From positions 3,089,501 through 3,153,500 of the forward strand of contig NC_084767.1 of assembly GCF_028858725.1 (NCBI RefSeq): a DNA stretch of 64,000 bases. The letters are read 5' to 3'. The translations under genes and the position numbers were made by a program. Position 1 is the first letter of the stretch. Each line of letters starts with the position of its first letter. The notes under the pieces are model-generated. The model saw only the letters and a program-made list of their open reading frames with translations, searched no databases and was not told the origin of the DNA. The DNA comes from Colius striatus (Eukaryota > Chordata > Aves > Coliiformes > Coliidae). Below, in pieces: positions 12,979 through 26,700 of the stretch.

Positions 12979-14791
12979 TCAGACATGGCTTGTTACCTTC
13001 CCTCCCCACCCCAGGTTGTCCCTTGAGCACAGGAGGGCTTCATACAACATCTGCAGCTGCTCCAAGACCTCTCTCTCCATCTCCATGGCTATGTGGTGCA
13101 CGTAGTGGTTGGAGCTGTTGTACATCACGGCGTTCTGGAACATGAGCATGAGGTCACGCTGGAACTGGACCATGGACTGGATCTGTCCCTTTGACAGTCT
13201 TCTTTTTATGCTGGTTAAATCCATGGGTCTACAAAAGGCAGATAGGAAGGAAAATGAAATGGCAGCCCCCAGCCAGGCATTGTTCAGGCTCTGCGTGAAC
13301 ATGCTTGTTCTTTTGCAGTGTGGCCCTGGAAGCACAGCTATTTTCCATCACTTTAATTGCTCAGGACAAAGAGGAGGAGTGGGAAACATTTTTCTTCTAA
13401 GTCAGACAAGTAAGTTTAGCCAATGCAACACTTGCTGTCCAATCAGCTTGGCAGGTCATTGGCAGCCACCTCTAAAAACAGGTTTGATGTTGGGCTCCAG
13501 AGAAGGCAAGCAGAGAGATTCTAGTGATTAGTCTTCATGAAGTCAGCCCAGGTCTTAGCAGAGAAAGAAAAGTTACTAAAATAAGTATCTATTAAAACCC
13601 CTTAACATCGAATGGGGCCACTGGCAAAAAATAGCAGTGCTGATAAGGGGAACATGATGGAGAATAAATATTACTTCCCTTATTTTGACAGAATGAGAAA
13701 ATGAATGGCTGCAGAGACGACAACTGTGACCAGAATAGAATATGATTCAGCTCTGAAAAATGCCCTTAATCTCTCTGGGAATTATTCTCATGACCCACTT
13801 CTCCACTGAGGGAGCAAAACATCTGGGGAGCAAGCTGTGGATGAGGAGAGGGTATTGATGGAGGCACACGCTTCCAGCGTGGGGAGAAGAGACTGCTGAG
13901 CTGCGGAAGCTGAATCCCCTGCCCAGGCAGGGCTTACAGCTGTGTGGGCTGTGCTTGGAGTAAGTCAGCCAGGCAATGCCAGCAAAGAGCAGACACAACT
14001 TCTACCAGCACCAGAGTCGGTGCAAGCTTCCAGGTTCTAATCACTTGGAAAGGAGTTTTAATAGATCAGTGGGAGATGCTGCTGACAGGCAAACTTTGGA
14101 AAAGGAGGAAGGAAACTATCCCAGTGGCCTATTGGAAACGAGAGATGACAGAAAAAAATAACAGAAACCATCCAGTGAGCACTTCCCCCCAAACTCACCT
14201 CTTCACCACATCCCTGTACCCAGGGGCTTGTTTCTCTGACACCGCCTTCAGGAACGGGCCGCTGTACCTACAGGGACAAGCACAGAGCGTGACCTCCCTC
14301 TGCCTCCCCACCACAGGCAGCACCCCAACATGGACCAGTGGTTGTCCCTCCCTGCTTGCCACGAGGGCCACAGTCAATGAGCAACAGCCAGGATTCGGTG
14401 GCTGGTGTGACTCGGTGTGGGAGGAGGCTGAGCCCCTCGCTGAAGCTGGCTGTGCCAGCTGTGTAGGAAGCAACATTTAGGCTCTGCCACGTTAAGCATA
14501 GGAAATAAATATGCAGTGTTCCCTCCAGCTTTGCAGCCTGCAGCTGTTCCTGCTGCCAGGAGAGCCAGAAGCAAAGCCACGGAGACACAAACCAGCCTGT
14601 GGTGGCTGTCGTGGAGGTGAGGACAAGGCCTGGTGACAGAGGAGCTGGAGCTCAGGGCACTGTGTACAGGAGCCATGTCCACTCAACCCTTAGCCCCCAC
14701 ACACCTGTGACTGGCTATCATCTTCCAGATGGGCAGGAGAGTTCTTTTGAAGAAAAGACGCTGCAGGGGATTATCCCAGCTCAGCTGCATC
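12979..14791 (-). other. BRD8: Exons encoding the second BRD8 bromodomain
   Basis: Exon 14791-14705 gives LFFKRTLLPIWKMIASHR (helix αZ), the 69-base exon 14267-14199 gives the ZA loop (FLKAVSEKQAPGYRDVVKR), and 13228-12979 gives PMDLTSIKRRLSKGQIQ through helices αB and αC. The acetyl-lysine-contacting Asn of bromodomains is present in NAVMYNSS. Only the long transcript includes these exons. Confidence 0.85.
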
Positions 14792-17700
14792 CTGCCGAGG
14801 GAATGTATCATCAGATCATCACACTAGACACAGAGTGGGAAGTGTCAGTTCTGCTGGTACCCCCCACATCCAGGGAGATGAAGTGCAGAGCTCCTTTGCT
14901 GTTGCTATGCAAAGCCCCTCGGGGTGAGGTGGTGCAAGTGTTCTGCATCTGCACATCCAGAATGCAGGAAGATGCTGGGTGACAGGTAGAAACAAGAGCT
15001 GAGCTGAGCAGCTATAAAAGGCAGGACACAATTGGAATAGAAAAGCTCATGCTACTTTCAAGTTCAGAACTTTACTGAGGTGGTTTTTATTTAGTTTCTC
15101 ATCCTCAAAGCCCCCCAGTTTTCCCTTGAAAGGGAGCCTGGGTGATCACACACGTGGCAGAGCCTGCATGTGACTGACACGCCTGCACCTGCCTGGAGGG
15201 GGATGGTAATGCCTCTGAAGGTCTGGACTGGATGTTGTCTGACAAAGCAGGATGTCAGCTTGCACAAGGCCTAGCTGCCTTGAGGAAAAATGCAGTTTCC
15301 ATTTAATCTCTTACTTGATCTCTCCTCAGTTCATCTTAGGATCGATGCCCAAAACGCTGGCAGATCCAGAGACAGCACAGGTTACCTCCTTCCTTCCTGC
15401 TCTCCTTGGCTATCTCACCTTCCTGGAGGTGACCTGTGCTGTACATTTGTTCTCAAGTGAGACAAGGGGAACAGCTCTGTTCCCTTTGCCTGCAAGAGAA
15501 CAGAATGGGGTACTTACAGCTGTGTGTTGGCAGGGGTCGCCGAGTCCAGCGCAGGGGCTGCAGAGGTGCTGCCACGATCATCCTGATCCTGGGCCTGACT
15601 GCTCTTCTCCCGTGGATGCTGCTCACCTAAAGCTTGTTCTGCAGGTGTCTCTTGAATCTTCTCCTGAAAAGTAGAGAAGAGAAAGGAGATATGGCTAAAG
15701 CAGCAGCCTATCACCTCAACTCTTTAGAAGGCAGCCTGCTGCACACTCCTTTACTGCATCCAGCCTCAGCTAGGAGCCAGCTCACTCTGTTATTCTGGAG
15801 GATGGTATTTGACCTTATTCAGCCCTTCACTGTGCTGCCCACAGCACTCCACTGACAGCAGGGGCTGATCTCTTGGATCACAACCACCTCCAACTACCAC
15901 AAACTGCAGTGGAGCTGACTGCACTGGTGAGTCTGTCTGCTTCTCTGGAGTGAGGCATGGATGTAGAGAGGGCAGTTAGCAGCTGAGGTAAGACTGCCTC
16001 AGGCTTGTTAAAGCTCAAGACAGAGATAACAGGATCCCTTAGACTGCAACAAGGTTGTTTCCTCACAAACTCCCACATGAATATGACAGAGAATAGACCC
16101 GTTGGCAAGGAGAGCGGGGCTACTGTTATACTCATGTGCCAATAATATGTGGAGAGTGACAGGCATAAGGAGAGAGACTCTTTGGAGTCCAGAAGTGGGA
16201 TTATGTGCAGGGGCACTTGAGAATTCCGTGATAGGAGACCAGAAGCATGGAGCAGACTCCTCAGGAAGGAAGAGGACACTGTGCTATGTTTGGCTTTGGC
16301 CATGAGGAACACTGTGAGAGAGCTGTGAAATGCAAGAACCCCTAAGTTACTTCTGCCTCCAGAGCCCAAGCTGGCAAGGGAACAAATGTGAGTGTGGGAA
16401 AATGGTACTGCTCTTCTACTGCCTTGTTACCTGTCCCAGCAACTCCTTGCAGGCTGTGGAAGCCCACAGCCCCCCTAGACTGATGCAAACCCAGGCTAGA
16501 CAGTGCCTGCTTCCAAGACATGACGATCTCCCAGGGCAGATGGTTATTGCTATCACAGCCATGTGGGCCTGAAACCAGTCAAGCTGTGTGCTGTGTAATG
16601 CAGCAATTAGCACAAGGCAAGCATTCCAGTCTTGCCTTAAACCTGGGAGCAGACTGCCAGCTCTCATGAGTCACCTTTACACTGCCAAGGAGCAACTCCT
16701 CCAACTCGTATCTGAAGGTCTGATCTATAACAGGCTTCCTGTTCATAAAGATACACATCCAGGCATAGAAAACATCCTTCCCCTCATACTTTTGCATCCC
16801 CCCCTCCCCATTGTCTCCTCCTCTGTCGCCCCACTTGGAACCTGGGACTTCCCCATCTCTTCTGGAGCTGATTGCCTTCACTATCTCTTATCTCTCATCC
16901 AGGACCAGAGGTTCTTTTGGGACCACCCCTCTCCTACCTCTCTTCCCAGGAGGTGATAGTTCTCATCTTCTGCCAGGATGTGTAGTTGACTTTCCTCTGC
17001 TTCTGAGATGGCTTTTCTTGTGGCATTTTCCTGGCACCTCCCATCTTCCCCATCACCCTGCTTCCCAGAGCCACAATAATCCCCCCGAGTCTGCGATGAC
17101 TTCGTGCTGCTAATGCGGAGAGGTTCCATCATCTGAGTTACCTGCAACACAGAGATTCATTGCTGCAAATTGTGAAGGCAAAAGGAAGAAGAAATAAGCA
17201 GCACAGATGCTATTTTCGGTTTCACTCCCTCAAAAATACCTTTCCATTTTTAGGAATCCTTGCAAAATAGTCTGATGAAGCCCCGTGTTATCATTACAGT
17301 GTCAGTCCACTGACATCCCCGTGCTTCAGGGTGAGCTGTGTTTTGGCAAAGCAGCTGTCTGGTTGCAGTGCCAGCTTTGAAACAGAGGAAGGGCTAGGCT
17401 TGGGCCAGTGTACAAGTCAGCTTAGGACATCTGCTCCTCCCCCAGACTGCTTCTGTGTGTAGGGATGGTGGAGGTCCTGAAAACCCAGATGTTTCAAGGA
17501 GGGCCTGAACCATGCTGCCTACGTTCTTATCATCCAAACAGGGCTGTTTACCTCTGACAAGAGCTGGAGAAAACTGTCATCTTCACGTGTCCTCTCTGCC
17601 TTTGGGTAGTCTTCACTATCATCCTCCCAGAGAGGCTCACTGAACTCCAGCTCACTGTCTGTCTCTTGGCTGCTCTCCTCTAGCTTCCCCAAGGCCACCT

Positions 17701-20700
17701 CTTCAGTATTCCTCCAGCTTCTCACGTTCAGATCCAAGTTTGAATTCCAGCTGAGAAGAGACTGGAAGTCACATTTCTTCTCTGACTCGCTGGAAGACTC
17801 AGTCTTAGACTCCCACCACACCCAGGCACAGCCCATCTGCAAACACACACAAATAGAGAGACAGCAATGTCTTGGTACCCTGAGCAGAACTGCAAAGCCC
17901 AACTCATTTCCTGACACCCTCAGACAGCTGAAAGACAGGAAGGACTCTGTGAGGTGAGTAGCCCACCCCTGAGCCCACACTTCACAGCACATGCCAGGGC
18001 TGCAGCTCTGCAACACCAACCACTACTTCAGAACAACCGAATTTCAGGTGTTTTTGGTGCTTTTACTGTGCTCTCCTCCTGGCCAGGGGTCGGTGGGTTA
18101 CTGTACCTGGAGGATGTTGAGCTGGTTAGGAGCATATGGCTTTACTAGATGCTACATTTTTAAGGTGCAAAAGCACCCAGTTGCAAGCTCAAATCAAACT
18201 CCTGAGCTGCTGATGCTTGTGAACTCCCAGGACAACTCACTCAAATTCCTTTTGATGCCCCCTGAGAACTTTTTATACTGGAAATAACTCATTACAACAC
18301 TTTGTTTTGAAAGTGACACATGTGATTAGGTGGAGGGTGACATTTTGTATACCTGAGCCAGAAGAATTATAACCACACACAGCTGCACACTGACAGAGGA
18401 CAGCTCTACATGTTTCAGGAAATCAAAGCATTCTACTAAGAAGGAAGAACCCATTCATTTCATCTCTGTTCATTAGTCCATGCCTAAGTGTCTTCTTTGG
18501 CCTGAGTCCACTGTGATTTCTCTGACTCTGGGGAATTGCTTGCAGAGTCACAGTAACAACAACAAAAGCTACTGAACTCAGCTGCCTGGATGCTGTACCT
18601 ATGGAGAATTCTATGCATTCATTAGTAGGGGCTTTAGAGTTTTCAGTTAATTAATTACAATCTCATTTTTTTTTCCCAGAGTTTTGAACAATTTCTCACT
18701 CATTTACTTTTGCACTCTCTTGATTACTGGAGCAGCTACAAATACAGCCTACAGTGGGTAACTGGGAGAAATAAGGAATCTACTTGGTTTGGGATGAGAA
18801 AACTCATTTGCTTATCGTATAAACTTACTAAGATCTGCAAGGCCACCCTTCTGAAACCTCTTTCAAAGTTAACTTTCAACAGAAACTGATAAAATTCGAT
18901 GAGGTCAGAGATAACATTCCCAGCTCTCAGCTTCCAGATGAAGGAGTTGGGCAAACTGTGGTTTCAGCTGAAGAGCAACCCTGTGCCTGAAGTGCTCATC
19001 CCGTGCCATCCGATCACTTGTGATCATCTCTCTGCACTCCCAGTTGACAGGGGTAAGCATTTTAAAATCAGGAAGCCCAAGAAACTTGGGCATAAGCATT
19101 GATGAAGACCTTTGGCCTTATGTTCAGTTTTACTAACTCTTGGAAGGCTCAAGATGCCAGAGAGCAGAACAGCAGCACGGGTGTAAGACAAGCGGATGAG
19201 TGAAATAATTACGGACTGCTTAGTTCCAGACCAATTTGTACAAAAACCAGCAAGGGACAAGATGATACAGAGTTCAACTTTTAATTAAGAACCGCCTGGT
19301 AGTTCTTAATTATGTTGGCTCCGTGTCATCAGCAAGGAATTGTTATTGAATTGAAAAGTTTTAAGTTGGCTTTGCAGAGATCAGACACTGCACAACCCTT
19401 GCCAATATCAGGAAAAGCTGTCAGAAAGAAAAGAGGCCTTTAAAAGGAACTTAACATGTCAAAACAAGAAAAATGATAAAAGCCCAAACTCTGGTGAATA
19501 AAATGTTGAATTCACAATAAAGCAGGCAAAACCCCAAAAACCAGGCCAAAGAAAAGAACAATTTGCTGCAGACATAAAAGCAAATAACAACAACAAACCT
19601 CATCAAAAACATCAGAAGCAGAGAGCTGCCAGATGATCTGTGGGGATGATGCATCATCAGTGCCAAATATCTCAGAGGAAAATAGGGCCAGTTGGAAAAA
19701 CCAAATTAGTCATCATTATCAGCAGTCGCCACAGAGGAGATCACACGAGACTTTCTCTTGGGACGCGTCCGAGAGGCTGTTTCTAATTAAAATGTCAACA
19801 GGGGAGGTTTTAGAGCAATTTGAGGGAGGGGGTATGCCTTAGAACCCATTGGGATTCACTCTTGAGACCTAAAGTGGCTTAAATATAATGTAAGAAATAT
19901 AATGTGCTGTGTAATCTGCCACTTAAAATTAACCACAGCACAGGAAAACCAGAAAGGGGTGGTTGTTCTGTCCGTGAAAGGGTGGTCAGTGGGAGATGTG
20001 GCACAGTCAGAGTGAGCTCTGCGCTTGATAGGTTACACCAAAGTATTAGGAAGAAGAGAATCAGTAGTCAGAGCATGAGATGATGAACTGGGAAAGAGGC
20101 AAAGAAGCTCCCTAGAAAAAAACGCATCTTAGATTTCAAAGATCTTAACCTTAAAAGCTATTAAAGTGTCATGAGGCAAGAGACAAGGTTATTTAAGAGA
20201 AAAGAGAACAAATCAAGGGTAGGAACAAACAGTAATGCTGTTCATAACAAAAGCAAGTTACTAATGGGCATGACAAAGATCCTCCCACATGCTGCCACTT
20301 CAGTTTTTCAACACACACAAAGACGGGGCAGAAGTTACAGAGGAGACGGAGCCAGACTCTTCACAGTGGCCAACAGTGAAAGAAGAGGCAGTGCTGACAA
20401 ACTGCACCAAAGGCAATTCAGACTGGGCCTAAGGTGGATCTTTACTCTGTGAGGTGGGTAAGGACTAAAATGAGTTGTACAGAGTGGTGAGGGAATCTCC
20501 ATCCTCAGAGGTTTTCAAAACTTGACCAGACAAGGCTCTGAGCAGCCCAGTCTCTCTCTGAATCTGACTCTGCTTTGACCAGCAGGTTGAACTAGATAAA
20601 TACAGAGAGGTCTTTTCCAACTTAGAATCATAGAGCTGTTTGGGTTGGAAGGGACCTTACAGATCAACCGGTTCCTCTCCCCCAGCCATGGGCAGAGACA

Positions 20701-23700
20701 CCTTCCACTAGAGCAGGTTACTCAAAGCCCCATCCAGCCTGGCCTTGAGCACTGCCAGGGATGGGACATCCACAACCTCTCTGGGCAACTTGTCCCAATG
20801 CCTTACCACTCTCACAGCAAGAAATGTCTTCTATCTAGTCTGAATCTGCCCTCTTTCAGTTTAGAACCATTCCCCCTTGTCCTACAGCAACAAGTCCTAC
20901 TAAAAAAAGTCTGTCTGCAACTTCAGCCATTCCATGAAACATATGAAAACCAAAGAACCCTGTAACGTCTTGTGCTCTGAAATGAACCTGTCACCTCTGA
21001 AAACTGAGGACAGCAAAATCCAAATCACAAGTTTGTTCCCAGTTTTAAAAGTGAAGGACAATTAACCAGCAAGCAAACCAGTAGAGTGGCTCTGTGTGGA
21101 ACTAAACCTCAGCCACCCTCAGGAATCCAGACAGCAGGGACAACCAACATCAACACGGAACTTGTGAAAATCAAGAGCTCTTTACTAAGGAAGGTAACAA
21201 CCCTCTGGTCTTAATCACAGTGACTCAGTTTGCTGCACCTTCAGTGCCAGAAAGCTGCACCCTGCACATGCTGCACACACCACTCCCAACAGCTGGGAGC
21301 ATCAGGAAGGATGTTGGGTTTTTCTCCCTGGAAGGCTGTGAGGGCAGAAAATACACAAATTTCCTCTCACAGGTCATATGAGCAGAAAATAAGAAGGTGA
21401 CTTGAAAACTGTCAGAGAGAACATAAGCCTCAGTTAAACCTCCATGTTGCTGAGGAAAAGAACCGTAGTTTCCAGCACAGAAATAGTTCAGAAGCTCAGA
21501 TGTGAAACAGCCACTGGCAGTGCTGCAGTCGGTTTTTCACTCTGACTACTGCACCCTTTACAGACCTCTGGGGCGGGAATTTAAGGGACATCTCAAAACA
21601 TCAACCTCTTAAGGAAAGCTCCAAGACTGTAGCATTTAACTTTCCATGGTTAGATCTCCTGTTTCACCACAACAGAACCATATTCTCACACACTCCAGCA
21701 GGGCATCTTTCACCACCTAAGCACTATGCAACATTCCCATGATTAACAGATTCTCTCTGATATCAAAGCTCTGCCATGCCTGTGTGCTATACTCCTAACT
21801 GGAAGAGAGTTGCAGGTATTCAGGACAGGCATGCACCCTTGTACAAAGGAGAGCCACGATGCTCAGTACACTGCAAGCTGCACACTGTGTTTGTTCCCAG
21901 ACTTTAATATACATACACATTTACACATCACTAGTAAAAATCTGTACACTTCACATTACAGTACATACGAGCCACCAGTTGCTAGCTAACACCAGAACAC
22001 TGATGAAGCCCAAGACGACTGCCCTAAAACAGGCAGGAGGGCTGGTCTTCCCTCTGGGGAAGTTTCTTTGGGTTACACATCCCGACGAGATGCTGCTTTC
22101 CACGAGAGGCAAGCAAAGAAGGTGGATCAGGTCCCAGAAATGGACCTGTAGCTTTTCTTGCTCCTCTAACAGCTGTTAACAGCATCTTGCTTGCGCTCCA
22201 GCTCTGGATGCCAGGTGCTGGGATTTTCTGTCTGCTGGCAGGATCATTTCTTCATCTTCATGTCGGCCTCGATGGCACAGCGACGCCCTCTGGTGCCGCC
22301 ATCCTGTTCGCGAGGCAAACAAAAGAGAGAGAGCTGGGCAACTCTGAGCACAGAAAACTCCTCCCACATACGGGGGAGGGAAGGAACTGTGCATCTGCTA
22401 ACAACTTGTCATGCCCTCCAAACAGGAGAAAGGGAAGCTGTCCTAAAAAGGCTCGGGGGGGCAGCCTGCCTGCAGACCTACCTAAAGCTTGCTCTGGACA
22501 CAGCACAGGTGCTGGGAGCTCTCTGTATAGCCTCTCTGTACACTGCTGGCAGCCAGGCCAGGGAGAGGCAACAAGGCTCTCGCCCAGACAGATGCTTTTG
22601 GAGCCTGTACGAGTGCAGGCTTTCTCCTAAATGGCAGATTCTAGTATGGTTATTGAGGTGGGAAGAAGAAAGGGCTGACTAACCTACCTTATCAGCTGCT
22701 GATCCCTACGGGAAGTGCTCCTCCAGTTGAGTGACCCTGGCACTAGCTCCCTAGTTTCTCCGCACAGCTCCTTTCCAGGAGTAGAAGGCGAGCTGAGAGC
22801 TTCCTTTGATCCGCTGCCCTCTCCCTCTGGCTGACATGCTGACTCTCCTGGAGTACTTCTCTGTCTTTAGATATATGTGAGAGAAAAAACCAACTCTCCA
22901 TCTTCCTCCCCTCTCTCCTCCTCACAACTCAGAGACTTGGGGTTTCCAAAACACTTCCGGATCACCACAGGCACAGACCAAGGCAGTTCTGCAGAGTATC
23001 TTATTTGCCTTTTGGACCAGGAGTAATAAAGCAGGACACAGCTGACTCCTGGCTTTCCCAAGACCTTTTGTACTGTCTTGAATGTGTAGAAGGGGCAGCT
23101 GGACAAGCATGAGAGGTGTAGGAACTACAGTACTGCACCACTCGTCTGTCTTCCCACTTATACGGAAAGAAAGCAGGATAGAAGTTGTAAAGAAAAAGCA
23201 AAGGCAGATGACAAAACGAGAACACTTGGAACCAGAAGAGCAGACTGAAGCCCCTCCCACTCACCCACGCTGAGAATAAGGGACTGTTTCTTCTCTAACA
23301 ATCGTGGTTGTACAGCCCCTAAGTTAAACACACACCGCTGCAACGCTGTGAGTGCAGTGTCACCCAGACAAGGAGCAGAGCATATTGCCAGCAGTACTGC
23401 AGTACTTGCTGCAGCCTTTCAATACTTACAAAGAGAGAGAGAAGGAAGGCAGGAGAGCCCATTGGGACACTGTCCTGTTAAAAGGCCAAACAGAAGGACT
23501 TATCAGATACCAGATATGGAAATGCACACACCACATAGAAGCACTGAGCCCACACACGAGCATAGAGAAACATGTGCCCCGTTCCCCTTCCCATATGGCA
23601 TCAGTCGTATGCAGCAGGAGCACAAAAACGGACAAAAGAGGGATCTGCAAGAGCCAGAATGCCAGAAAAGCGTTATTTCCTCCTCAGCCAAGGCAAGGAC

Positions 23701-26700
23701 TAGACTACCAAAGCATTTCTGCCCGGTGCAGTTTCCACTAGAACTAAGCAGGCAGTTCTTGCTGTCACAATGTTGTGTGCACCAGCTGAGAGCACCTGAG
23801 ATCACTTCAGCAAGTTTGGATGTGTCTTTATAGAAGAAAAAACCCAAACACACCTCCATTGCTATGAGTTTACGTCAGTGCAGAAGCCAAAGGTTCTCTG
23901 GTGTGTTTTACACATCAAACCAGACTGGTGTGATTCTCTGGTTCTAAAAGTCTGACTAGGAAGTGAAGGACACAGCAGAGGCTAGTCTTCCAGTTCTCTA
24001 CACCTTCACTTTCCTCCCATATCATGCCTCTTTCAATACTCTGTTCATTTTCCTACAGTCTTCATCACATGTTTTTAAAAAGAGGAAACAGAACTATTGG
24101 GATTACCCAAAAAACCCATTGAGATCTGCCTCTGGGAACAGAGCTGAAATGTGACCAAGGGACATGTTTAAAGAACAATTTGTTCACATGAAGATGCTGG
24201 AGCCATTGCAATCTCAAAAAACATTCTGCCTCTCTGGTATGGGAATGTCCTGCAGTGTCCTGGGATTGTTCAAAAGGTACCAAGTGCCCTTCCACAGGGT
24301 GCAGCACTCTCACCTTCTCTGAAGCATCCTGCTTGCGAGTGGAGTCTCGCCCACGCAGGCTTTTTGCACTGATCCCCGACTCCGATGTTTGCATGATCAG
24401 TTGTGTGGCCAGAAATTGCTGCAAGAAAATCACACTCTGTTAAAGACTCTCAGGCAAAACAAGCTCTGTCAGTGCATGTCAGTTAACTATCACAAACCAC
24501 AAGCTGGGAATGATTGGGTCAGAGGCAGTTTCACTTCCTTGTCTGCTGCTCAGAATACGCTCCCCCATTTACTTCGGAAGCCACAAGTCCCAAGGAACTA
24601 TAATCCCCCATTCAAACTCTGTTGGCCCTGCCAGTTGGGACATTCTACTTCAAGAGAAATTTTAAATGGCATGTGATCACAGCACAGAGTTTCACGTACA
24701 CTTTATGGCAGCATAAACCAGCACAGCCACCAGAAGATGCAATCGCGTCCCCTGTCATTCACCGTTCTTGCTGCTTGTTTCTGCTCCTGAACCACACCCT
24801 GGTTCTTGCTGACATAAGCATTTCCCTGAAGGAAATTCCATTCCAAATCGCTCTGGGCTGAACCTAAAAACCATTTTGCTGCGTTTAACTTACCCACCAT
24901 CTAGTTCACCCCAAACACCTGAGCTGGCTCGAGAGAGATGCAGGGAGAGATGAGACTGATTCAGTCCAAGGCACCAGGAACAAAACTGTGGTCTTACATG
25001 CAGAAGTCTTTTCCAGACCTAAGGACCAAGGCTGATTGCTCTGTCCTTCACTGGCCCCAGCTCAGTACTTTACCTGGATCTGCTCCAGGACATCTCTCTG
25101 CATCTCCACAGCCATGTGGTACACGTCATGGTCAGAGCTGTTGTACATAACTGCGTTCTGAAACATCAGCATAATATCCCGCTGGAACTCAGCTGTGGTT
25201 CGTATCAGCCCATTCTCAATGTTCTTTTTGATGGTGGATAAATCCATTGGCCTGGGAAAGAAATGCAGTCAAAATAGCAACAGAATGATTTAACTTTTCC
25301 CTCATTCTTTTGCAAACAGCCCTGGGTCTGCAACATGTCTAGTTAGACCATCTACTTAACTTAGCCAAATAAGTTCTCCCCCACACAGGCTGTGTTCCTG
25401 AGCACCAGGGCCTCAGGTCAGCAGACACAAGCTGTTTAGCAGTTGCCATGAATGGTAACAACGGTATGACAGATGCCTCATGAGAGGCATTTGCCTTTGC
25501 TAGGCATTTGCTGAAGGAGACACTACTGAGGCAGAGCTGCAGTCACTGAATTGTTTAGGAGTGATTTTAGAAGCTAGCAGGGGATTCTAGTAATTCTTCC
25601 AGAAGAGTCCAAAATCTGGGGGAGTAAAAAAAGCGGATTAAAGATGACAGGTCTTTGGAATTTCAGAGAATAAATCCTATCCTTGGACAGAAACTGAGAG
25701 AATCAGACCAGTCACATACCATCTTACTGATAGAAAAGACTCTGTGTAAGTCAGGGTACTTCATTCAATGACAGGGCTATGTAGACATGTATCTGTAGCT
25801 GAAGATGACCCTTTTATTGGGGAAACCCATTTCTGACCAAATCATACCAGAAGATTTATTTTCCATGTCTTGCAGTCTGCGTGGCAGCCAAAAACCTACT
25901 TCTTTCCTGCCACAAATCCCTAGACAAATGTGCAAATACACAGAATTCTAATGACAGACACCTGCTGGGACTCACCTCTGCACAATACTGTGGTAGCCTG
26001 GTGCTATATCATCAGTTACAGGCTGTAGGAAGACATTGGCATACCTGTAGAGAGAAGGAGCTCACTCAGTGCCAGTCCTTGTCAGTAAATACATGTCTCA
26101 CGCTCTCATGTTTGTCTGCTACCACTAACAATATGATTCATCATGTCCCAGTACCAAGGCAGGTGAGCCACTGAGATGGGAAGAGTGGAGACTTGTTTAG
26201 GATTAGTCACTTCTTTCTGCCAGTTCTGTCGACATTAAACTCACCTGTGATTAGCTGCTGCTCTCCAAACTAGCATGATGGCTTTCTTCCAGATCTTCTG
26301 GGCCTGTATCGCTTCCTGGTCCTCGCTGCACACTGAGCTGGGAAGAAAAGGACAGGATGTCCTTCAGATGTCTGCATGCTGCCTCAGAACAGAAACCTTT
26401 TGCTTTTGCCTTTGACATGCCTATGCTAATCCATGCCCAAGGCAGGAAGGAACAACCAACGGGACCTGGTGCTACGGTGCAGTCTGCACGCTCGCACTTG
26501 TAGGCATGGAGAATGAGACAGATCACCCCACAAACTCTCCCTTTGGACCCACTCAGTCAGCAAAACAGAAATGAGAATCCCAAGCTCCCTCTGCTGCCCA
26601 GGAGTGTGGAATCTGCTGCTGTGTGTCCGAGAGTCTGATTGATACTCACAACTGGGAGGAGGCCGGGCTGCTGGGGATGGAGTCGGCCAACGCGTGCGAC

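Larger units (their letters stand above)
17837..22243 (-). other. BRD8: BRD8 alternative region: intron of the long form
   Basis: For the long transcript this is part of the intron between 23430 and 17836. It holds the two tail-to-tail CR1 fragments and the short-form 3' UTR at its upstream edge. The rest is AT-richer DNA in which I see no gene or RNA. Confidence 0.55.

Noticed and set aside
16579-16881. Possible extra BRD8 exon (acceptor-like TCCCAG, donor-like GTATGA)
   Set aside because: The peptide has no match to the human long form as I recall it, and the frame already closes correctly without it.
21859-22682. Open frames on + over the BRD8 short-form last exon
   Set aside because: They are antisense shadows of the BRD8 3' UTR and exon, with no conserved content.
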